A stretch of DNA of 64,000 nucleotides from an uncultured Dysosmobacter sp. (lineage in GTDB: Bacteria > Bacillota > Clostridia > Oscillospirales > Oscillospiraceae), in assembly GCA_934563745.1 (NCBI GenBank), contig CAKTHE010000007.1, positions 21,973 to 85,972 on the forward strand, read 5' to 3'. Of this stretch, positions 16,302-23,739 are shown one piece after another. The notes below the pieces were generated by a model. That model searched no databases and had not been told where the DNA came from. It was given only the letters and a program-made list of their open reading frames with translations. A program made the position numbers and the translations under genes. Each line of letters starts with the position of its first letter. Positions within the stretch are counted from its first letter, which is position 1.

Positions 16302-16405
16302 AAAAAGCTGCCTATTGGCAGCGCGTGATTTCCCCGGCTTTGTGACCGGGAAGCAGCGGATCCGGCCGTCGAAATCGGCCGGGGACCTTTGCGGCTTCTA
16401 TTGTA
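16302..16405 (-). promoter_or_regulatory. Promoter and structured leader with terminator before the ATC-hydrolase operon
   Basis: On the minus strand a sigma-A promoter has TTGCAA (complement of 16423-16428), 17 bases, and TACAAT (complement of 16400-16405). The transcript then has a GC-rich stem (GGCCGATTTCGACGGCC), a second stem (CCCGG TCACAAAG CCGGG) and an intrinsic terminator: GCTGCC AATA GGCAGC plus five T, complement of 16302-16322. The gene starts 70 bases later. A promoter-leader-terminator-gene layout is typical of riboswitches, but it matches no class I recognise. Confidence 0.5.
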
Positions 16406-16497
16406 GCATTCACGGCTTCCTTTTGCAAGACGGCAGGGCTTCCGCGTTCCGGGCCTTTGCAGGCACTTCTCCTTTGGCGGAAACTGGGGCCCGGGGC

Positions 16498-16526
16498 TTG
16501 CGGAATGGGAAAATTGTTTTTATAAT
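16498..16526 (+). promoter_or_regulatory. Sigma-A promoter of the HD-domain gene
   Basis: TTGCGG (16498-16503), 17 bases, TATAAT (16521-16526), 140 bases before the HD gene. Confidence 0.7.
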
Positions 16527-16665
16527 TGCACTTGCAGTTCCGCACAGGCTGGGCCGGGTGCTGCGGGGCATTCCCTGCCGCTGCGTGGCGGGCAGCAGAC
16601 GCAGCCTGACCGGCTATGCTGGCAGGATCGGCCGGGGACGGCGCTTTTGAAGGAGGAATGAACGT

Positions 16666-17166
16666 ATGATTGCAGCTGCGATTGAACAGATGATCGCCTT
16701 TTATCAGGGGAATGTGCATGATATCGCGCACTTTCTGAACGTTTGGGCTCTGGCCAAAACCATTGCCGAACAGGAGGGACTGGACCCGAGGACCCGGGAG
16801 ACCCTGGAGCTTGCGGCCGTGGTGCATGACATTGCCTGCCCGCTGTGCCGTGAAAAATATGGGGACACCAACGGAAAACATCAGGAGCTGGAAAGCCCGC
16901 CGCTGGTGGAGGCGTTTCTGGCAGCACTGCCTGCATGCGGCGCAGACCGCGCGCGGATCTCCTGGCTGGTGGCGCATCATCACACCTATACGGATGTGGA
17001 TGGGCTGGATCACCGCATTCTGCTGGAAGCGGACTTTCTGGTCAACGCCGGTGAAAGCGGCTATTCCAGGGCGGCGATCGATACGGCCCGGGAGCGTGTA
17101 TTCCGGACAGCCGCCGGACGGAGGCTTCTGGATTCCATATATGGGTCCCCGGCGAAGGCGGATTAA
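16666..17166 (+). CDS. HD-domain phosphohydrolase-like protein
   Basis: Small cytoplasmic HD-superfamily protein of 166 residues. Metal ligands are visible in order: an early His (NVHDIAHFLNV), the HD pair in AAVVHDIACPL and later His residues in AHHHTYTDVDGLDHRILLEADFL. The family cleaves phosphomono- or diesters of nucleotides, but the substrate is unknown. GAAGGAGG precedes ATG 16666. It has its own promoter and terminator. Confidence 0.88.
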   Translation: MIAAAIEQMIAFYQGNVHDIAHFLNVWALAKTIAEQEGLDPRTRETLELAAVVHDIACPLCREKYGDTNGKHQELESPPLVEAFLAALPACGADRARISWLVAHHHTYTDVDGLDHRILLEADFLVNAGESGYSRAAIDTARERVFRTAAGRRLLDSIYGSPAKAD

Positions 17167-17200
17167 GGCAGGGCGCCGCCTTGCTCCGATGACGGACGGG

Positions 17201-17245
17201 AAAAGCACGATTTCCGGTTTCGATTGCCGGGAACCGTGCTTTTTT
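17201..17245 (+). terminator. Terminator of the HD gene
   Basis: Imperfect 17-bp stem (AAAGCACG... with ...CGTGCTTT) followed by T. The rest of the gap to 17580 holds one further perfect 14-bp stem and no gene I can support. Confidence 0.8.
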
Positions 17246-17372
17246 ACATGAGGATATACAGCGGGGCCGCGCCTTTTCCGTGGCCCGGCGCCGGTGGATA
17301 GCCCGAGATATACGGTACAGGCATGGATTGCTTTCCAAAATAGGTATTCGACATGGGCGGCGCGTAGGTGTA

Positions 17373-17403
17373 CAATGAAACTGCCCTTGGGGCAGTTTCA
17401 TTG
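17373..17403. repeat. Perfect 14-bp inverted repeat in an intergenic gap
   Basis: CAATGAAACTGCCC (17373-17386) pairs with 17390-17403 around a 3-base loop, followed by TTTCCTTG. It may end a short transcript, but no gene precedes it on either strand. Confidence 0.5.
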
Positions 17404-17580
17404 TTTCCTTGTACAGGAGAATCGGCTGAAACCGGCGGCCGGCGTACAGCCACGGCTGTGGAGCAGAACGGCCGAAGACATGAAATGGCGTCGCTTTTTC
17501 AGCAGGAAGCCGGCGCGGCGGAAGAGCCTGCGCCGCAAGCCTGAGGGGCGGATGCGGATTACGAAAACAGAAGGCTTTTT

Positions 17581-18342
17581 ATGAATCGGGAAGAACGGGC
17601 AAAGCGTACCATGCAGGCGCTGTACGGGCCAGAGGCGCCGGGGCAGGCCGGGCAGGATCCGGAGTTTGCCGCCATTAAGGAGCGGCTTATTTACGGCGAG
17701 ATCTATGCCGAGGAGAAGCTCTCCGCCCGCATGCGGGAGCTGGTGATTCTGGTCGTGGCGGTCACGAACCAGACGATGAACGAGGTCAGGCGCCACACCG
17801 CCGCGGCCCTTGCCTCCGGCGTGAAGCCGGAGGAGATCAGGGAGGCGGTTTACCACTGCGCCCCCTATATCGGCCTGGGCAAGACGGAGAATGCCGTGAG
17901 CGCGGTTTGTGAAGTGCTTGCCGAGAAGGGCGCTGCCCTGCCGCTGGAGGGCGGCCGGACCGTCACGGAGGAGAGCCGCTTAAAAGACGGCATCGCCGCC
18001 CAGAAGTCTATCTTTTGGGACCATATCGACGCCATGCGCGCCGCCGCGCCGGAAAATCAGAAGAACATTCAGGACTATTTGTCCGCTTACTGCTTCGGCG
18101 ATTTTTATACCCGCAAATTTCTTACCATCCCGGAGCGGGAGCTGCTGACCTTTGCGATCCTTGCGGCCCAGGGCGGCTGCGAGCCGCAGGTGAAGGCCCA
18201 TGTGGGCGGCAACGCCGCCGCGGGCAACGGAAAGGAAACCTTGTTGGCCGCCCTGACCGTTTGCCTGCCGTATATCGGCTTCCCCCGTACCCTCAATGCG
18301 CTGGGCTGCGTGAATGACGTCCTGCCGGAGAAGCAGGCGTAA
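17581..18342 (+). CDS. Carboxymuconolactone decarboxylase-family protein, two-domain
   Basis: Protein of 253 residues made of two consecutive CMD/AhpD-like helical domains (about 30-115 and 160-245). AhpD members carry a redox CxxC; here the first domain has none (TNQTMNEVRRHTAAAL) and the second has a single Cys (AQGGCEPQVKAHV), so a peroxidase-reductase role is unlikely. The gene precedes a flavodoxin and an aldo/keto reductase on the same strand, suggesting a small redox or quinone/aldehyde detoxification set. ATG 17581 follows AGAAGG. Confidence 0.88.
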   Translation: MNREERAKRTMQALYGPEAPGQAGQDPEFAAIKERLIYGEIYAEEKLSARMRELVILVVAVTNQTMNEVRRHTAAALASGVKPEEIREAVYHCAPYIGLGKTENAVSAVCEVLAEKGAALPLEGGRTVTEESRLKDGIAAQKSIFWDHIDAMRAAAPENQKNIQDYLSAYCFGDFYTRKFLTIPERELLTFAILAAQGGCEPQVKAHVGGNAAAGNGKETLLAALTVCLPYIGFPRTLNALGCVNDVLPEKQA

Positions 18343-18407
18343 AGCGGCCCGGCTTCCGTGCAGGATTGGAACGATCTGTCAAAATTCGATATAAGGAGTG
18401 CAGAGTT

Positions 18408-18890
18408 ATGAGCAAGAGTTTGGTAGCCTATTTTTCCGCAAGTGGAGAGACGGCGCGTCTGGCAAAGACGCTGGCCGGCGTGACTGGCGGGGACCTTTTT
18501 GAGATCCGGCCGGAAACGGCATATACCTCCGCCGACCTGAACTGGAATGATACCAAAAGCCGCAGCACCGTGGAAATGAACGACGCCAAAAGCCGGCCTG
18601 CCATTGCGGACAAGGTTGCGGATATGGCGCAGTACGACACGGTGTTTGTGGGCTTTCCCATTTGGTGGTATCAGGCCCCACGCATTATGGAAACGTTTCT
18701 GGAAAGCTATGATTTTGCAGGGAAGACGCTGATCCCCTTTGCCACCTCCGGCGGCAGCGGGCTGGGGAAGACCGAGACCATCCTGAAGGCGGACTGCTCT
18801 TCAGAGGCGAAGTGGCTTCCCGGCAGGCGCATGAGCAGCCGGGAGAGTGCGGCTGCCGTGGAAAAGTGGGTCCGGAGCCTGGGCCTTTAA
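18408..18890 (+). CDS. Flavodoxin-like protein
   Basis: FMN-binding electron carrier of 160 residues. The N-terminal phosphate loop is SLVAYFSASGETARLAKTLA, and later flavodoxin blocks include TVFVGFPIWWYQAPRIMETFLESYDF and PFATSGGSGLGKTE. This is the type often annotated as flavodoxin_4 in gut Clostridia. AAGGAG precedes ATG 18408; the 14 upstream codons of the open frame overlap that site. It lies between the CMD protein and an aldo/keto reductase. Confidence 0.92.
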   Translation: MSKSLVAYFSASGETARLAKTLAGVTGGDLFEIRPETAYTSADLNWNDTKSRSTVEMNDAKSRPAIADKVADMAQYDTVFVGFPIWWYQAPRIMETFLESYDFAGKTLIPFATSGGSGLGKTETILKADCSSEAKWLPGRRMSSRESAAAVEKWVRSLGL

Positions 18891-18932
18891 GCATGACCGG
18901 GACGGAAGCCGGATAAGCGGAGGAGCACACAT

Positions 18933-19973
18933 ATGGAATACACAAAATTAGGCCGAACCGATCTGAAGGTTTCCAAGGTCTGCGTGGGCTGTATGAGCTT
19001 CGGCCAGGCGGGAACCATGCACGACTGGACGCTGGACGAAGCAGCCTCCAAGGAAGTGGTGAAACACGCGCTGGATCTGGGCATCAACTTTTTCGATACC
19101 GCCAACGGCTATTCCGCAGGGACCAGTGAGGAATATCTGGGCCGGGCACTTAAAAAGAATGTCAGCCGGGACAAGGTCGTGATCGCGTCCAAGGTCTACT
19201 TCAATCCCGGGCGGCTGTCCCGGGAGGCCATCTTCCGGGAGATCGACGGCAGCCTGAAGCGGCTGGGAACGGACTACCTCGACCTTTACATCATCCACCG
19301 CTTCGACTATGAAACGCCCATGGAGGAGCCCATGGAGGCCCTGAACGATCTGGTCAGGGCGGGCAAGGTCCGGGCACTGGGCGCATCCGCCATGTACGGC
19401 TATCAGTTCTATAATCTGCAGCTTTGCGCCCAGGATCACGGCTGGGCCCGGTTTGAGGCCATGGAAAACCACTATAACCTGCTCTACCGGGAGGACGAGC
19501 GGGAGCTCATTCCGATCTGCAGGCAAATGGGCGTGAGTCTGATGCCCTACAGTCCGCTGGCGGCGGGACATCTGACCCGTCCGACTTGGAATGCCGACAC
19601 CCTCCGCAGCAGGACCGATCGGGTGGCTATGGGTAAGTACGATCGCACCGAGGAGCAGGATCTGCGGATCGTCAAGCATGTCGCGGAGCTGGCAGACACG
19701 TACGGTGTGAAGATGCAGGAGATCGCCCTGGCGTGGCAGTGGGCCAAGGGTGTGGTGTCCCCGATCGTGGGGGCTACCAAGGCCAGGTATCTGGATGATG
19801 CCGCCGCTGCGCTGGCGGTGAAGCTGACAGACGCGGATATTGCCTATCTGGAGGAGCCGTATACGCCCCACCGCATTGTGGGCGCCATTGACTGCAATCC
19901 GCCCCAGGGTGTGATGCTGCTGGACGAGAAAAAGGACGGAGACGGTCAGGCCCAGGGGCGGACCCGGGCCTGA
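18933..19973 (+). CDS. Aldo/keto reductase
   Basis: NADPH-dependent carbonyl reductase of 346 residues with a TIM-barrel fold. The catalytic tetrad is present: Asp55 and Tyr60 (FFDTANGYSAG), Lys87 (IASKVYFNPG) and His122 (LYIIHRFDY). The NADP-binding C-terminal part includes SPIVGATKARYLDD. Overall it resembles the AKR group of YajO/Tas-like enzymes. CGGAGGAG precedes ATG 18933. Substrate unknown. Last gene of a likely three-gene redox operon. Confidence 0.94.
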   Translation: MEYTKLGRTDLKVSKVCVGCMSFGQAGTMHDWTLDEAASKEVVKHALDLGINFFDTANGYSAGTSEEYLGRALKKNVSRDKVVIASKVYFNPGRLSREAIFREIDGSLKRLGTDYLDLYIIHRFDYETPMEEPMEALNDLVRAGKVRALGASAMYGYQFYNLQLCAQDHGWARFEAMENHYNLLYREDERELIPICRQMGVSLMPYSPLAAGHLTRPTWNADTLRSRTDRVAMGKYDRTEEQDLRIVKHVAELADTYGVKMQEIALAWQWAKGVVSPIVGATKARYLDDAAAALAVKLTDADIAYLEEPYTPHRIVGAIDCNPPQGVMLLDEKKDGDGQAQGRTRA

Positions 19974-20011
19974 GGGGCGGTCCCTTCTGGCAGGGCTCCG
20001 GAAGAAATTAC

Positions 20012-20040
20012 TTGACAAACAAAAAGGGACGAAGTATAGT
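20012..20040 (+). promoter_or_regulatory. Sigma-A promoter of the Met leader and metE-like gene
   Basis: TTGACA (20012-20017), 17 bases, TATAGT (20035-20040), 46 bases before the leader-peptide start. Confidence 0.88.
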
Positions 20041-20085
20041 AAGCACAACCTGAATGGAAACCTGAACCAAAAGGAGGCGGACGGA

Positions 20086-20187
20086 ATGAGCGGCACGATG
20101 ATGACCATGATGCAGATGTACATGCCTTGCATGTGCATGCGTTTTGCTGTTCAGATTCCGATGCGCGCTCCTCATCAGGCCATTTGA
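20086..20187 (+). CDS. Methionine-rich leader peptide (33 aa)
   Basis: A short frame with a strong ribosome site (AAGGAGG, 20071-20077, eight bases before ATG 20086) encodes 33 residues, ten of them Met. The core reads MSGTMMTMMQMYMPCMCMRF, with two Cys between Met codons. It is followed by an intrinsic terminator and a methionine-synthase-like gene, the arrangement of a transcription attenuator sensing charged tRNA-Met. It is not expected to have a function as a protein. Composition alone could mislead, but promoter, ribosome site, Met codons, terminator and target coincide. Confidence 0.8.
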   Translation: MSGTMMTMMQMYMPCMCMRFAVQIPMRAPHQAI

Positions 20188-20246
20188 ACCAGACATTGGC
20201 TTGCTGTAGCCGGGAGACTCCGCCATCGGAGTTTCCCGGCTTTTTT
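20157..20246 (+). promoter_or_regulatory. Attenuator: alternative antiterminator and terminator
   Basis: The terminator is a 14-bp stem (20209-20222 with 20227-20240, one G-T pair) plus six T (20241-20246). A segment inside the end of the leader frame, 20157-20165 (TCCGATGCG), can pair instead with 20221-20230 (CGCCATCGGA, one bulged C), which would break the terminator stem. A ribosome stalled at the Met codons would leave that segment free; one that reaches the stop codon would cover it. Pairings were found by eye. Confidence 0.65.
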
Positions 20247-20375
20247 GCCGCCCCGGTGCACAGGGCGCGGCTTGGGACCGTGTGCAGGGCATGCACAGCG
20301 GCTGCCGGAGTCTGCCGGAAAAACACCCGCGCGCAGGAACGGCTGTGCGCGCAGATAAAAAAGGAGTGTATTTTT

Positions 20376-21479
20376 ATGCTGAACATTCAATATGACATCG
20401 TGGGTTCCTTCCTCCGCCCGGAGGCAATCAAAACGGCCCGGGCGCAGTATAACGCCGGAACCATCAGCCTTTCCCAGCTGCGCCAGGTGGAGGATCGGGA
20501 GATTGCCAAGCTGGTGCAGAAGGAGGTGGAACACGGGCTCAAGTACGTCACGGACGGAGAGTTCCGCCGCCGTTGGTGGCATCTGGACTGGCTGAAGGAA
20601 TTTGACGGTTTCACCACCAAGCACCTGGATAAGGAACGCAACGGGGTGGTCAACCACATTGAGCTGGGGTATATCACGGGGAAGATCTCCTACGATCCCA
20701 CCCGCGCCCATCCGGAGATCGAGGGTTACGATTTCCTGCGTGCAGAGGCGGCCAAATATCCGGGAATTGTGGCGAAAAAATGTATTTCCGGACCCAATAT
20801 GATCCTGGTTGACAACTATCTGCAGCTGGGGATCAAGGAGCTGCCCTATTACGGGACGAATGTGGATGCCCTGATCGATGACATTGCCGCCGCCTATCAG
20901 ACCGCGATCCGGGATCTTTACGATCATGGCTGCCGGTACCTGCAGATCGACGATACGTCCTGGACCTACATGATCGACGCAAACTTCCTGCAGAAGGTGG
21001 CGGATCTGGGCTATGAAAAGGCGGAGATCCTGGAATGGTTCCGGAAGGTGTCCACCAAGGCGCTGGAGGGCCATCCGGCCGATATGACCATCGCCAATCA
21101 TTTCTGCAAGGGGAATTTCAAGGGGCACCCCCTGTTTGCGGGCTTTTACGATTCGGTGGCGCCTGTGATCAGCCAGATCCCCTACGACGGATTTTTTGTG
21201 GAGTACGATGACGAGCGCTCCGGCTCGTTTGCGCCCTGGGCCGTTTTGAAGGGAACGGGGAAAACTTTTGTGGCGGGCCTGATCTCCACAAAGAATCCGG
21301 TTTTGGAGGAGCATGACGCCCTGAAAAAACGCTATCAGGAGGCGAAGGCTGTGGTGGGTGATAACATTGCCCTTTCTCCGCAGTGCGGCTTTGCCTCCGT
21401 GGAAGAGGGCAACTGCATCGACGAGGAGACGCAGTGGAAGAAGATCGATCTGCTGGTTTCCTGTAAGGATTTTGCCTGA
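20376..21479 (+). CDS. Short MetE-like methyltransferase (YxjG/YxjH type)
   Basis: Cobalamin-independent methionine-synthase-like protein of 367 residues, corresponding to the catalytic half of MetE as in Bacillus YxjG/YxjH. It probably methylates homocysteine from an unknown methyl donor. Zinc ligands expected for the family are present: His242 and Cys244 (NHFCKGNF), Glu276 (FFVEYDDERSG) and Cys337 (LSPQCGFAS). The N-terminus has GSFLRPEAIK and DGEFRRRWWHLDW. ATG 20376 follows AAGGAG by nine bases; the open frame extends upstream through the terminator, which is not coding. Expression is likely set by the Met leader. Confidence 0.92.
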   Translation: MLNIQYDIVGSFLRPEAIKTARAQYNAGTISLSQLRQVEDREIAKLVQKEVEHGLKYVTDGEFRRRWWHLDWLKEFDGFTTKHLDKERNGVVNHIELGYITGKISYDPTRAHPEIEGYDFLRAEAAKYPGIVAKKCISGPNMILVDNYLQLGIKELPYYGTNVDALIDDIAAAYQTAIRDLYDHGCRYLQIDDTSWTYMIDANFLQKVADLGYEKAEILEWFRKVSTKALEGHPADMTIANHFCKGNFKGHPLFAGFYDSVAPVISQIPYDGFFVEYDDERSGSFAPWAVLKGTGKTFVAGLISTKNPVLEEHDALKKRYQEAKAVVGDNIALSPQCGFASVEEGNCIDEETQWKKIDLLVSCKDFA

Positions 21480-21497
21480 GCGGATAAAAACGCAATA

Positions 21498-21530
21498 AAA
21501 AGCAGCAGCCCTAAAGGCTGCTGCTTTTTT
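21498..21530. terminator. Bidirectional terminator
   Basis: A perfect AAAAAGCAGCAGCC/GGCTGCTGCTTTTT stem between the convergent metE-like gene and histidine-kinase gene. Confidence 0.92.
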
Positions 21531-21548
21531 GCCGCGGAAAGGCGGCGC

Positions 21549-22820
21549 TCAGCGGAGCGTCACCGTGAATTCGATGCGGGCATCCTGCAGCGATGCGGAG
21601 ATCGTGCCGTGATGGCCCTCGGCGATGCCGCGGGCAATGGACAGCCCGATGCCGAACCCGCCGGGAGAAGCGCCGCGGGCCGGATCGGCCCGGTAAAACC
21701 GGTCGAAAAGCCGTTCGAGATCAAGAACCTGGGCAGTGTCGCAGAGATTGGAGGTCCGAAGCCGCACGCCCTTGCGGGCCTTTTCCAGAGAGAGGGAAAT
21801 CGCTGTGTCCGGCAGGGCATATTTTACGGCATTATCCAGCAGGATCGACACCAGCTGCCGCACGGCGTACTCGTCCCCGCAGTAATGCAGCCCCGGCGCA
21901 ATGGAAAGCGACAGCGTGTGTCCCTTGGCGGCGGCGAGGTCCTGAAAGGATTCCGCCGTCTCCCGCACGGCGTCGCTGACAGGGAAGTCCTCCATTTTAA
22001 GCGGGGATTCGTCCTCGTCCATGCGGGAAAGGGTCACCAAAGCGTTGACCAGAGCCGTCAGCTTTTCGCTTTGGGCCAGGGCCTTGTCGATCCATACCTG
22101 CTTCCCGACGTCCATTTCCAGGACCTTCAGACTGGTGGTGATCACGGTGATGGGCGTTTTCAGTTCATGGCTGGCATCGGTGATGAATTGCTTTTGCTGC
22201 TGCGCACTGCGCACGACCGGGTCGATGGCCCGGCGGGAGAGCAGGACCACCAGGATCAGAACCTATACGATGCAGCCGGCGTCTGCCAGCAGGGACCAGA
22301 GCAGCACATTGCGGACGGCCCGCAGCTCCTGATACCGGTTCAGGAAAATGGCCATGTTCCGGTTGTCACCGGTGTGGGTGACCAGAAAGCGGTAGTCGCC
22401 GAAGGACCCGTAGCCGGCTCCGTGATCCACGGCGGCGGTGAGATACGCGGCGGTATCCGTCTCGGAGACGGAGGCGATCTTTGTAAGATCCGCCAGACTC
22501 AGGGTCCCGTCGTCTGTGTAGCGCAGGACGAAATAGCGGGTGGAATAGGGCGTTTCCAGAGTGAAGGGACCATCCCGGCCGGGGCGGGCCGGGTCAGCCG
22601 GCGTATGCCCCGGGCGCTCTGCGGCGGAAGCGGAGCCATCGTCAGAACCGGAAGGCACGGCGGCTGGGATGGTTCCCTCATTTTCACAGATCAGGGCCAG
22701 GGTGCTGCGCAGGTCCGCGTCGGTGGACAGATAGTTTGCCGCGTTCAGAATGCCGGTCAGGACCGCCGCCACGGAGAGGGTGGCGATGCGGATAAAGCGA
22801 TTTCGCAGCTGTCGGATCAT
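21549..22820 (-). pseudogene. Sensor histidine kinase with an in-frame TAG
   Basis: Membrane sensor kinase. It has a first membrane helix near residues 10-28, an extracytoplasmic domain, a second helix near 175-195, then the kinase core: phosphorylated His218 (ITDASHELKTPITV), N-box LLDNAVKYA and G-box GFGIGLSIARG. Codon 186 is TAG (complement of 22263-22265), in the middle of the second helix, yet the frame resumes as VLILVVLLSRR without any shift. The N-terminal piece ends inside the membrane. A soluble kinase fragment could start at the GTG at 22250. It overlaps the response-regulator gene by ATGA. Confidence 0.85.
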
Positions 22821-23492
22821 ACGGATTCCTCCAACAGATAGCCCAGGCCCCGGTTGGCCCGCAGCGTCACGCGGGAGCCGATGGCCCGCAGCTTTTTGCG
22901 CAGGTTGGAGATGTTGACCCAGACCACGTTGATCTCCGCCTCATTTTCCCAGCCCCAGACCTTTTCCAGAATGCGCTCCGCGGAAAAAACCTGCCGGGGA
23001 GAACGCAGGAACAGCTCCATAATCTGAAACTCCCGCCCGCTCAGACGCACACATTCCGTTCCGCAGCGCAGGTCGCCGGTGCCGGGATCCAGGGTGAGGT
23101 CCCCGTACGCCAGAAGGGAGGGGCAGTAAGCCTCGCTGCGCCGCAGCATTGCCCGGACCCGGCTTAAAAGCTCGTCCGGATCAAAGGGCTTGGGAAGATA
23201 GTCATCGGCTCCGGCATTGAAGCCGGTGATGCGGTCATGGGTCTGCCCCTTGGCGGTGAGCATCATGATGGGCGTCTTGACCCCTTCGCCGCGCAGCTTC
23301 TTCAGAACCTGGATGCCATCCAGTTTGGGCATCATAATATCCAGAATCACGGCGTCGTAGGCCCCGGTGGCGGCATACGCGTAGGCGTCGGCCCCGTCGT
23401 GCACAACGTCCACGCTGAAGCGGCTGCGCGTGAAAAAAGGCGCTGAGGGCCTCGGCCAGATCCTGTTCATCTTCTGCAATCAAAAGCTTCAT
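22817..23492 (-). pseudogene. OmpR-family response regulator with a frameshift in a T run
   Basis: Receiver plus winged-helix regulator. The start MKLLIAEDEQDLAEALSAFF (ATG complement of 23490-23492) lies in one frame, while the rest (TRSRFSVDVVHDGADAYAYA, AVILDIMMPKLDG with the phospho-Asp, TAKGQTHDRI, and the C-terminal DNA-binding domain) lies in another. The switch falls in a run of six T on the minus strand (complement of 23433-23438); five T would restore one frame of about 224 residues. This may be real decay, a sequencing indel or slippage. Its presumed target site (direct CTTTAGG repeats) and the partner kinase are adjacent. Confidence 0.85.
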
Positions 23493-23616
23493 GGGCATCA
23501 CCTGCTGCTTGATAAAATCGATTGTAGTATACAAAAGGAAGCGGAAAAAAGCAAGTCTGCGGCGGAGCACTGCCCTTTTGGCGGACGGAACCGGGGCGTC
23601 AAAAAAATTTCGGAAT

Positions 23617-23648
23617 CTTTAGGCAGCCTTTAGGAAGCGGCTGTATCC
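23617..23648 (+). promoter_or_regulatory. Response-regulator direct repeats and -10 box
   Basis: Two exact CTTTAGG repeats, 23617-23623 and 23628-23634, are 11 bases apart start to start, the one-turn spacing of OmpR-family binding sites. TATCCT at 23643-23648 may be the -10. They lie between the response-regulator gene and the divergent beta-helix lipoprotein, replacing a -35 box as in activated promoters. Confidence 0.6.
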
Positions 23649-23739
23649 TGAGGGTGTTCCAAGGGGAACGGACCTTTCGACCGCCGGAGCGGACCGGAAG
23701 CGGAAAGAATTTACGACGCATGACAAGGAGGTCATGAAC

